Assembly: GCA_023412655.1 (NCBI GenBank)
Contig: JAEYNH010000135.1
Coordinates: forward strand, 1 to 10,093
Direction of reading: 5' to 3'
Source of the DNA: Pseudomonadota bacterium
GTDB taxonomy: Bacteria; Pseudomonadota; Alphaproteobacteria; Caulobacterales; Caulobacteraceae
DNA length: 10,093 nt
Shown here: positions 1 to 10,093 of the stretch, piece after piece
Numbering within the stretch: position 1 is the stretch's first letter
How the letters are laid out: every line of letters starts with the position of its first letter
Notes under the pieces: model-generated
Databases searched by the model: none
Seen by the model: only the letters and a program-made list of their open reading frames with translations
What the model was told of the DNA's origin: nothing
Made by a program: the position numbers and the translations under genes

Positions 1-1419
<1,419 letters not shown>

Positions 1420-1432
1420 CGGGACCCTACAT

Positions 1433-1462
1433 GCCCTCCTTCGCGGCGATGCGGAGGAGGGC
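1433..1462 (+). other. Strong hairpin in the rpoB-rpoC intergenic region
   Basis: The arms 1433-1444 and 1451-1462 are complementary over 12 base pairs, one of them a G-U wobble, around a 6-nt loop (GGCGAT). The hairpin begins 13 nt after the rpoB stop. No T-run follows, so it is not a classical intrinsic terminator. It could be an RNase processing site, an mRNA stabiliser or a pause signal. The pairing is visible in the sequence; the function is inferred. Confidence 0.6.
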
Positions 1463-1493
1463 GGTCCGCCCCCCGTCCTGCTTTGAAATTTTC

Positions 1494-1509
1494 GCGGGTC
1501 CAGACCCGC
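1494..1509 (+). other. Hairpin immediately upstream of the rpoC ribosome binding site
   Basis: GCGGGTC at 1494-1500 and GACCCGC at 1503-1509 are perfect reverse complements. In RNA the stem would probably be 6 bp with a CCAG loop. It ends two bases before the Shine-Dalgarno stretch GAAGGA (1511-1516), which lies 6 nt from the rpoC ATG. It could influence access to the rpoC start, but no function is shown. Confidence 0.5.
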
Positions 1510-1522
1510 AGAAGGAACCGAG

Positions 1523-5713
<4,191 letters not shown>

Positions 5714-5740
5714 GAGCTCTCCAGTACCAAGCGTAACGAG

Positions 5741-5768
5741 CGGCCCGGGAGCGATCCCGGGCCGTTTT
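5741..5768 (+). terminator. Rho-independent terminator of the rpoBC transcript
   Basis: CGGCCCGGGA (5741-5750) pairs perfectly with TCCCGGGCCG (5755-5764): ten base pairs, nine of them GC, closed by a GCGA loop of the GNRA type. TTTT follows at 5765-5768. It starts 28 nt after the rpoC stop and separates rpoBC from the peptidase gene downstream. Confidence 0.92.
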
Positions 5769-5787
5769 CGTATGCGCCGCCCCATGG

Positions 5788-5815
5788 TTGCAAAAGAATG
5801 CCGTTCAACTAGCGT
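5788..5815 (+). promoter_or_regulatory. Possible promoter of the S9 peptidase gene
   Basis: TTGCAA at 5788-5793 and TAGCGT at 5810-5815 are separated by 16 nt. They are placed just after the rpoC terminator and 28 nt before the chosen start at 5844. The -35 is fair and the -10 is a weak match (T, A and final T of TATAAT). A promoter is expected here because the terminator isolates the gene, but this exact position is uncertain. Confidence 0.35.
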
Positions 5816-5843
5816 GGCCGTGGGGAATTATGGGGGGCGTTCG

Positions 5844-7805
5844 ATGCGTTCGGGTCTTGCGGCGTCGGCCGCCTTTTGCGTGCTTGCGTTGGCGTCCCAG
5901 GGCGTGGCGGCGCCGCCGCCCGCATCGGCCTTCGGACGCATTCCGGCGGTCGTGCAGGCGGCGATCTCGCCCGACGGCGCCAAGGTGGCGGTCCTTGGCG
6001 GGCACAGCGACGAGCGTGTCCTCTCCATCGCCACCCTGGATCAGCCGAACCTGCCGCAGCTGCGCCTCGGCGACGTGGAGGCCGTCGGCGTCCGCTGGGC
6101 GGGCAATGGGCATGTGCTGGCCCGGCTGGCGTACTGGGAGCAGGTCACCGGCAAGGTGGCCTACCGGTTCGAGCGCACCGTTGCGGTCACGCCCCAGGCT
6201 AAGGCGGTGTCGCGCCTGCTGGATAGCGGCGCCAACAACCTGCTGGTGTCGCAGCCGATCCTGGGGGTGACGGCGGGCGACAAGCCGCGCGTGCTCATGA
6301 CCGGGCTCATGGAGTCGGGCGGGCCCAGCGGCAACGCCAATACGCGCCTGGCGCGCAAGGGGGAGGAGAGCTCCTGGGTGCTGGCGCTCTGGAGCGTCGA
6401 TCCGGCCACGGGGCGGGGGACGATCGTGGAGAAGGGGACCTACGATACGGCCACCTGGGAAGTGGATCCGGCCGGCAAGCCCCGCGTCCGGCTGGACATC
6501 GACGAGAACACCCACGCGTTCTCGGTGATGGGCCGCGCGAACGACCGCGCCCAGTACGTCCAGGTCCACAAGGCGCCGAGTTTCGCCAGCCGCCGCCACT
6601 ACTACGGCTTTTCGGCGCCCGACGGCGCCATCATCCTCAGCGAGGGCGGTCGCCTGATGAAGCGACGGCTGGCCGACGGCGGCTCCGAGCCGTTCGGCCC
6701 CGAAGTCCTCGAGACCAACCCGAGCCTGATCTGGGACGAGGCGCGCGCAGTCGTGGTCGGCATCTCCACCGGAGCCGAGAAGCCCACCGTCAGTTGGACC
6801 GACCCGCAGATCGGGGCCGCGCACGGCACGCTGCTCAGGGTATTCAAGGACAGGCGGGTGGACCTGGCCGGATGGTCGGCAGACCGGACCCGGTTCGTGG
6901 CCCGGGTCAGCAGCCCGTCCGCGCCAGGCGCCTGGTATCTGTTCGACGCCGCCCGCAAGGAAGTCTCGCCGCTGGGCGACGAGTACCCGGAGCTCAAGGA
7001 CGCCACCCTCGGCCAGACGCGCTGGATCAGCTATCGGGCGCGCGACGGCCTGGAGATCCCGGCCTATCTGACCTTGCCCCCGGCCGACGCGACGGTCGGG
7101 AAGAAGCCGCCGCTGGTCGTGCTGCCCCACGGGGGCCCGCGGAGCCGGGACGCCTACGACTTCGACTACATGGTGCAGTTCCTGGCCACGCGCGGATATG
7201 CCGTCCTCCAGCCGCAGTTCCGGGGCTCCTGGGGCTTCGGAGACGCCTTCGAGACGGCTGGCGATGGCGAATGGGCCGGCAAGATGCAGACCGACCTGCT
7301 CGATGGTGTCGCGGCCCTGGCGGCGCAGGGGGAGGTCGACGCCGGCCGCGCCTGCATCGTGGGCGCCTCCTTTGGGGGGTACTCGGCCCTTGTGGGCGCT
7401 GCGCTCTATCCCGGCAGCTACCGCTGCGCCGCCTCCATCGCGGGCATCAGCGACCTGGGCCAGCTGCTGCTGGAAGACGGGCGCGCCTATGGCCGTGACT
7501 CCGCGAGCCTGGGCGAGCTGCGCGGCATGATCGGCGGAGCGGGTCCGCTGAAGCTGTCGGCGACCTCTCCGGCGCGACACGCGGCCGCGGTCAAGGCTCC
7601 GGTCCTGCTGATCCACGGTGACAGGGACACTGTCGTGCTCGCTGACCAGTCCGTGCGAATGGCCGACGCGCTGAAGGCGGCGGGCAAGCCGCACGAGCTG
7701 GTTATCCTGGAGGGGGAGAACCACTATCTCAGCCGCGCCTCCAGCCGGACGTGGACCCTGGAGGCCATCGAAGCCTTCCTGGCGAAGCACCTGCCGGTGA
7801 CATGA
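5844..7805 (+). CDS. Secreted S9-family (prolyl oligopeptidase-type) serine peptidase
   Basis: This is a predicted 653-residue exported serine peptidase of the prolyl oligopeptidase clan, probably S9C-like (acylaminoacyl or dipeptidyl peptidase). It likely trims peptides in the periplasm. Residues 1-23 form a Sec signal peptide (MRSGLAASAAF..., hydrophobic core, VAA near the cleavage site). About 24-395 would be the beta-propeller that gates access; about 400-650 is the alpha/beta hydrolase. The oxyanion-region motif HGGP starts at His429 and RGSWGFG at Arg460. The catalytic triad is Ser509 (GASFGG), Asp595 (HGDRD) and His627 (GENHY). An upstream in-frame ATG at 5772 was rejected because it sits directly behind the terminator and would put 24 charged residues before the signal peptide. 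The chosen start has only a weak G-rich ribosome site (5832-5837). Codon bias is milder than in rpoC. Substrate cannot be told from sequence. Confidence 0.9.
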   Translation: MRSGLAASAAFCVLALASQGVAAPPPASAFGRIPAVVQAAISPDGAKVAVLGGHSDERVLSIATLDQPNLPQLRLGDVEAVGVRWAGNGHVLARLAYWEQVTGKVAYRFERTVAVTPQAKAVSRLLDSGANNLLVSQPILGVTAGDKPRVLMTGLMESGGPSGNANTRLARKGEESSWVLALWSVDPATGRGTIVEKGTYDTATWEVDPAGKPRVRLDIDENTHAFSVMGRANDRAQYVQVHKAPSFASRRHYYGFSAPDGAIILSEGGRLMKRRLADGGSEPFGPEVLETNPSLIWDEARAVVVGISTGAEKPTVSWTDPQIGAAHGTLLRVFKDRRVDLAGWSADRTRFVARVSSPSAPGAWYLFDAARKEVSPLGDEYPELKDATLGQTRWISYRARDGLEIPAYLTLPPADATVGKKPPLVVLPHGGPRSRDAYDFDYMVQFLATRGYAVLQPQFRGSWGFGDAFETAGDGEWAGKMQTDLLDGVAALAAQGEVDAGRACIVGASFGGYSALVGAALYPGSYRCAASIAGISDLGQLLLEDGRAYGRDSASLGELRGMIGGAGPLKLSATSPARHAAAVKAPVLLIHGDRDTVVLADQSVRMADALKAAGKPHELVILEGENHYLSRASSRTWTLEAIEAFLAKHLPVT

Positions 7806-7809
7806 GCCC

Positions 7810-7837
7810 TTGGCTTGCGCGCCCGGCGCCCTAGATC
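7810..7837 (+). promoter_or_regulatory. Possible promoter of the zinc-ribbon gene
   Basis: CCTAGATC at 7830-7837 matches 7 of 8 positions of the Caulobacter -10 consensus GCTANAWC. TTGGCTT at 7810-7816 gives a partial -35 with a 13-nt gap, within the usual 10-14. It lies between the peptidase stop (7803-7805) and the GTG start at 7867. There is no terminator after the peptidase gene, so read-through could also supply this gene. Confidence 0.45.
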
Positions 7838-7853
7838 AGGAGGCCGACGACGC

Positions 7854-7859
7854 GAGGAG
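7854..7859 (+). promoter_or_regulatory. Shine-Dalgarno site fixing the GTG start of the zinc-ribbon gene
   Basis: GAGGAG lies 7 nt before GTG at 7867-7869. This favours GTG over the in-frame TTG at 7810, which has no such site and overlaps the proposed promoter. Confidence 0.7.
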
Positions 7860-7866
7860 ATCCCCG

Positions 7867-8196
7867 GTGCCGCTGCTGCTTTGCCCCAACGACAATACGT
7901 CCATGCAGAACGTGAACCGCGGGGGTGTGGAGATCGACATCTGCCCCACCTGCCGGGGCGTGTGGCTCGACAGGGGCGAGCTCGAGAAGCTGTTGCAGGA
8001 CGCCCGGCAGGTCCAGAGCGAGCAGACGGAGGACCGTCAGCGGTTCGACCGCGAGGTCCAGGATTTCCACCGCAATCCCGACGATTGGAAGAAGCGGCAT
8101 CCCTACGACAGCCAGCACGGCCGCTACCGCTACGACGACAGCTATCACTACAAGAAGAAAAAGAAGGGCTTCGATATCTTCGACATCTTCGACTGA
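7867..8196 (+). CDS. Small zinc-ribbon (TFIIB-type, PF13453-like) protein
   Basis: This is a 109-residue cytoplasmic protein with an N-terminal zinc ribbon. The pattern is C6-PND-9, then CPTCRGVWLDRGELEKLL starting at Cys26, with Cys29 and the family signature GVWLDRGEL. The central part (about 43-80) is polar and charged, likely helical. The C-terminal tail is rich in Tyr, His and Asp, then five lysines (96-100) and GFDIFDIFD at the end. The family is widespread, short and of unknown function; DNA, RNA or protein binding are all possible. The usual second cysteine of the first zinc knuckle is Asp9 here, so the site would be Cys3-Asp, or zinc may be lost. From memory CPND forms are not rare in related bacteria. 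GTG was chosen because it follows GAGGAG and gives the typical N-terminus PLLLCPND. It converges with the next gene, the stops being 12 nt apart. Confidence 0.82.
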   Translation: MPLLLCPNDNTSMQNVNRGGVEIDICPTCRGVWLDRGELEKLLQDARQVQSEQTEDRQRFDREVQDFHRNPDDWKKRHPYDSQHGRYRYDDSYHYKKKKKGFDIFDIFD

Positions 8197-8208
8197 GGCC
8201 GCAGCCGG

Positions 8209-8895
8209 TCAGCGCGGGCGGCCCGCGGAGCCGCTCATGGCGGCGGGCGAGCTGCCCATGCCCTTCATGTGGGGAACGCCGCCGGGCGGGCCACGCTGGA
8301 CGTCCCAGTCGAGTTGGGAGCCGGGGGCACGGGGGCGGGATTCCTCGCTGCGCTTGTAGCGGTAGGCGGCTTCGCGGCGCGCCGCCGCGCGGCCCAGCTC
8401 GGAGGTGTCGTCGCGGTCGAGGCCAAGGCCGGGGAAGGGCGCATCGCGGGCCCCGCGGGCCAGGCGCTGTTCGCACTTCTCGCGCTCCTCCCGGCTGAGC
8501 CCGGCGGGGTTTGCGCAGCCGACGAGGCCGCGCAGCGCCTGCCGGGCGTTCTCGGCCATCGGGTCAGGCGAGGGCGTGCGTGACGGAGCCGGCGCCCGAT
8601 CCTGGGGCGACTCGGCCTCGGCCCTCGGGGCGACCAGCGGCTCTACCTGCAGGTCCGGCGGCACGTTCCGCAGCTTTCGTCGGTGGAGGCGGATCGGCTC
8701 GGCCGGCCCGCCCGCGTGCGGCGGAGGGACGCGGGGAAGGATCAGCACCGGGATGATCGGCTCGGGCGGTCCCGACCGCACCGGCGGCGTCAGCAGCTTG
8801 GGCGCATGGACGGCGATGGCCGTAAGCAGCACGACGTGCGCGACGACGGAGATCGCCACGGCGTTATAGGTTCGGCCCCGTCCAGCCGGCCTCAT
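8209..8895 (-). CDS. Membrane-anchored proline-rich protein with a TonB/TolA-like SxxxH helix
   Basis: This is a predicted 228-residue inner-membrane protein with most of its mass in the periplasm; no named family is recognised. A short basic N-terminus (MRPAGRGR) is followed by one membrane helix at about 11-30 containing Ser16-Val-Val-Ala-His20. This is the SxxxH motif with which TonB and TolA contact the ExbB/D and TolQ/R motors, and E. coli TonB has Ser16 and His20 at the same numbers. Residues 37-111 are rich in proline and charged residues. The TonB C-terminal domain is not recognisable. Instead there is a compact segment around 118-147 (LRGLVGCANPAGLSREER, Cys127 and Cys141) and a polar, disordered-looking tail. 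ATG at 8895 has GGAG 4 nt upstream. It is divergent from rpsL and convergent with the zinc-ribbon gene. No motor genes are in the window. Overlapping plus-strand frames lack such features. Confidence 0.72.
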   Translation of the reverse strand: MRPAGRGRTYNAVAISVVAHVVLLTAIAVHAPKLLTPPVRSGPPEPIIPVLILPRVPPPHAGGPAEPIRLHRRKLRNVPPDLQVEPLVAPRAEAESPQDRAPAPSRTPSPDPMAENARQALRGLVGCANPAGLSREEREKCEQRLARGARDAPFPGLGLDRDDTSELGRAAARREAAYRYKRSEESRPRAPGSQLDWDVQRGPPGGVPHMKGMGSSPAAMSGSAGRPR

Positions 8896-8917
8896 GGCGC
8901 TCCAGGTCTGCAGTCAA

Positions 8918-8950
8918 GCTTTGCGGAAAGCCTACCTCGGCCCGCAAGGC
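8918..8950. repeat. Nine-base imperfect inverted repeat upstream of the TonB-like gene
   Basis: GCTTTGCGG (8918-8926) and CCGCAAGGC (8942-8950) are reverse complements at 8 of 9 positions across a 15-nt spacer. The nearer arm is 22 bp from the minus-strand ATG. It could be an operator with half-sites about two helical turns apart, or a hairpin in the leader of that gene. Confidence 0.4.
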
Positions 8951-8982
8951 GATTTCATGGCGGCGGCCCCAAGCGAGTCGCG

Positions 8983-9011
8983 TTGACGGGAAGGCCGCTT
9001 ACGACTATGTA
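8983..9011 (+). promoter_or_regulatory. Promoter of the rpsL-rpsG (str) operon
   Basis: TTGACGG at 8983-8989 is an exact match to the Caulobacter -35 consensus TTGACGS. ACTATGTA at 9004-9011 is a fair -10. As hexamers, TTGACG and TATGTA are 17 bp apart. Transcription would start near 9018 and give a leader of about 170 nt. It is the best promoter in the window and fits the need for strong expression of ribosomal proteins. Confidence 0.65.
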
Positions 9012-9061
9012 GCGCCCTCTTTCGAGGCCGGGATTCCTTTCCCAGTCCGATGAGCGCAGCC

Positions 9062-9099
9062 CGCCGGAACGCCATACCGACGCGTCCCGGCGAGTTTTT
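9062..9099 (+). terminator. Terminator-like hairpin in the rpsL leader (possible attenuator)
   Basis: CGCCGGAACG (9062-9071) pairs with CGTCCCGGCG (9083-9092): six GC pairs, one A-C mismatch, then three pairs, with an 11-nt loop. AG and five T's follow (9095-9099). It lies between the str promoter and rpsL, so it would act as an attenuator if active. Termination is inferred from structure only; the mismatch and the two-base gap before the T-run weaken it. Confidence 0.4.
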
Positions 9100-9109
9100 G
9101 CGTTCGGAG

Positions 9110-9160
9110 GGCCGGCCTCGGACATACGATAACGAAGACCCCAACCGAGGCGCCCCGGCC
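9110..9160 (+). other. Second leader hairpin upstream of rpsL
   Basis: GCCTCGG (9115-9121) and CCGAGGC (9145-9151) form a perfect 7-bp stem with a 23-nt loop. GGCC at 9110-9113 and 9157-9160 may extend it with bulged bases. It ends 30 nt before the rpsL ATG. It may be a leader regulatory element or protein-binding site; the function is unknown. Confidence 0.4.
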
Positions 9161-9190
9161 AAACGGCACACGCCTCCCAAGCGAGAATAG

Positions 9191-9562
9191 ATGCCGACAG
9201 TTAATCAGCTCATCCGCAAGCCTCGCCAGTCGAAGCCCGCGCGGAACAAGGTCCCGGCCCTTAAGGGCTGCCCGCAGCGCCGCGGCGTGTGCACCCGGGT
9301 CTACACCACGACCCCGAAGAAGCCGAACTCGGCCCTGCGGAAGGTCGCCAAGGTGCGTCTGACCACCGGCATCGAAGCGGTGTGCTACATCCCCGGCGAA
9401 GGCCACAACCTGCAGGAGCACTCCGTGGTCCTCATCCGTGGCGGCCGCGTGAAGGACCTTCCGGGCGTGCGCTACCACATCCTGCGCGGCGTGCTCGACA
9501 CGCAAGGGGTCAAGGACCGCAAGCAGCGCCGTTCGCTCTACGGCGCCAAGCGTCCGAAGTAA
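9191..9562 (+). CDS. rpsL: 30S ribosomal protein S12
   Basis: This is the 123-residue S12 protein of the small ribosomal subunit, located at the decoding centre, where it monitors codon-anticodon fit. The N-terminus MPTVNQLIRKPR is the standard family start and fixes the ATG at 9191. The loops that contact 16S rRNA are intact: TTTPKKPNSALRK with Lys43, and GGRVKDLPGVRYH with Lys88, Asp89 and Pro91. Lys43 and Lys88 are the classical streptomycin-resistance positions (Lys42 and Lys87 without the initiator Met), and both are wild type. Asp89 is the methylthiolated residue in E. coli. The ribosome site is weak (GCGAGAATAG before the ATG), which is unusual for such a highly expressed gene. It is followed by rpsG after 11 nt. 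No abnormality is seen in the protein. Confidence 0.99.
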   Translation: MPTVNQLIRKPRQSKPARNKVPALKGCPQRRGVCTRVYTTTPKKPNSALRKVAKVRLTTGIEAVCYIPGEGHNLQEHSVVLIRGGRVKDLPGVRYHILRGVLDTQGVKDRKQRRSLYGAKRPK

Positions 9563-9573
9563 GGATTTAAGAG

Positions 9574-10047
9574 ATGTCCCGTCGCCGTCGCGCAGACAAA
9601 CGTGAAGTCCTCCCGGATCCGAAGTTCGGGGACCTCGTCGTCACCAAGTTCATGAACTACGTGATGTACGAAGGTAAGAAGGCCGTGGCCGAGAATATCG
9701 TCTACGGCGCCTTCGACATCCTGGAAGCCCGCCGCAAGGACCAGGGCCCGCTGGAAACCTTCCATGCGGCGCTGGACAATGTGGCTCCGGCCATCGAGGT
9801 CCGCTCCCGCCGGGTCGGCGGCGCGACCTACCAGGTCCCCGTCGAAGTTCGTCCCGAGCGCCGTCGCGCCCTGGCCATCCGCTGGCTGGTGAACGCGGCC
9901 CGTTCGCGGGGCGAGAACACCATGACGGAGAAGCTGGCCGGTGAGCTGCTGGACGCCTCTTCGAACCGCGGCTCTGCGGTGAAGAAGCGGGAAGACACCC
10001 ACAAGATGGCCGAAGCCAACCGGGCCTTCTCGCACTACCGCTGGTAA
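9574..10047 (+). CDS. rpsG: 30S ribosomal protein S7
   Basis: This is the 157-residue S7 protein, a primary assembly protein that nucleates the head of the 30S subunit by binding the 3' domain of 16S rRNA and lies near the E site. The start MSRRRRADKREVLPDPKFGD and the central block RSRRVGGATYQVPVEVRPER around residues 77-96 are typical, and the length matches the family. AAGGA at 9561-9565 overlaps the rpsL stop codon and lies 8 nt before the ATG, so translation of the two genes is probably coupled. In E. coli S7 represses its own operon by binding the rpsL-rpsG gap. Here that gap is only 11 nt and has no such structure, so any feedback would have to use another site. fusA (elongation factor G) is expected next but is not in the window. 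Confidence 0.99.
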   Translation: MSRRRRADKREVLPDPKFGDLVVTKFMNYVMYEGKKAVAENIVYGAFDILEARRKDQGPLETFHAALDNVAPAIEVRSRRVGGATYQVPVEVRPERRRALAIRWLVNAARSRGENTMTEKLAGELLDASSNRGSAVKKREDTHKMAEANRAFSHYRW

Positions 10048-10048
10048 G

Positions 10049-10080
10049 CGCCCGTCATACTGAGCTTCCCGGCGCGGGCG
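10049..10080 (+). other. Short stem after rpsG
   Basis: CGCCCG (10049-10054) and CGGGCG (10075-10080) are complementary with a 20-nt loop, beginning just after the rpsG stop. No T-run of note follows (GTTTG), so it is not a good terminator. It may be an ordinary intergenic structure before the expected fusA. Confidence 0.25.
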
Positions 10081-10093
10081 GTTTGAGATAAAC

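Larger units (their letters stand above)
8896..9190. other. Divergent intergenic region between the TonB-like gene and rpsL
   Basis: This 295-bp stretch separates two genes transcribed away from each other. It holds an imperfect inverted repeat near the minus-strand gene (8918-8950), the str promoter (8983-9011) and a structured rpsL leader (about 9018-9190) with two hairpins and a short ORF. No convincing promoter for the minus-strand gene was found. A minus-strand ORF across 8932-9180 is not believed. Confidence 0.8.
9050..9190 (+). other. 46-codon leader ORF abutting rpsL (doubtful coding)
   Basis: ATG at 9050 opens a frame of 46 codons that ends in TAG at 9188-9190, directly followed by the rpsL ATG in the same frame. 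The product would be a basic Arg/Pro-rich peptide (MSAARRNAIPTRPGEF...). It resembles no known protein. Against coding: no Shine-Dalgarno site is visible, and third-position GC is clearly lower than in the neighbouring genes (14 of 46 codons end in A or T). For a role: it spans the terminator-like hairpin, and its stop touches a start that has only a weak ribosome site. It may be a leader peptide or simply open by chance. Confidence 0.2.

Noticed and set aside
5772..5843. Upstream ATG extension of the S9 peptidase
   Set aside because: The ATG lies three bases after the terminator T-run and upstream of the likely transcript start, and would bury the signal peptide.
5805..7790. Minus-strand open frame of 661 codons across the S9 peptidase gene
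   Set aside because: Same codon-register mirror effect; the plus strand has a signal peptide and a full catalytic triad.
8197..8226. Bidirectional terminator between the convergent genes
   Set aside because: GCGGG/CCCGC at 8214-8226 is only 5 bp with a 3-nt loop, lies inside the minus-strand gene and has no T-run on either strand.
7815..8498. Plus-strand frame overlapping the zinc-ribbon gene and the minus-strand TonB-like gene
   Set aside because: Arg-rich shadow product with no recognisable motif; both overlapped genes have ribosome sites and motifs.
9098..9126. Second rpsL promoter (TTGCGT with GACATA, 17-bp gap)
   Set aside because: The -10 is too poor (GACATA against TATAAT), and the 8983-9011 promoter is far better. 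If it were real, the attenuator proposal would be weakened.
8932..9180. Minus-strand 82-codon ORF upstream of rpsL
   Set aside because: It covers the best promoter and the leader of rpsL on the other strand, has a basic featureless product and no family motif.
9311..9466. Streptomycin-resistance substitutions in S12
   Set aside because: Lys43 and Lys88 are both the wild-type lysine, so there is no sign of resistance.

Overview
The window is strongly GC-rich, and its coding genes avoid A/T in third codon positions. The RpoB, RpoC, S12 and S7 sequences are alphaproteobacterial. Promoter-like elements resemble the Caulobacter housekeeping consensus (TTGACGS and GCTANAWC). The best guess is a member of the Caulobacterales (Caulobacter, Phenylobacterium or a relative). 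The genus is inference from memory of the families, not a search result.

Layout: (1) 1-1419, the 3' part of rpoB (RNA polymerase beta), cut by the window edge. (2) A 103-bp rpoB-rpoC gap with two hairpins. (3) 1523-5713, complete rpoC (beta'), closed by a clean intrinsic terminator at 5741-5768. (4) 5844-7805, a secreted S9-family serine peptidase with its own likely promoter. (5) 7867-8196, a small zinc-ribbon (TFIIB-type) protein. (6) 8209-8895 on the minus strand, a single-pass, proline-rich protein whose membrane helix carries the SxxxH motif of TonB/TolA. (7) 8896-9190, a divergent intergenic region with a strong promoter and a structured leader. (8) rpsL (S12) and rpsG (S7), the start of a str operon. 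fusA would be expected next but lies outside the window.

The two ends are core gene expression: RNA polymerase at one end and the decoding-centre proteins of the 30S subunit at the other. In many bacteria rpoBC and the str genes are close neighbours. Here three genes unrelated to transcription or translation sit between them, and one faces the other way, so the str genes must rely on their own promoter (8983-9011).

The most unusual signal is the roughly 170-nt rpsL leader. It holds a terminator-like hairpin followed by five T's, a second hairpin, and long-range complementarities that would exclude one or both hairpins. It also holds a 46-codon ORF whose stop codon directly abuts the rpsL start, which has only a weak Shine-Dalgarno sequence. 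Together these suggest attenuation or translational coupling of the str operon. This is inference from base pairing and has not been tested. The TonB/TolA-like protein is the second candidate for something undescribed.
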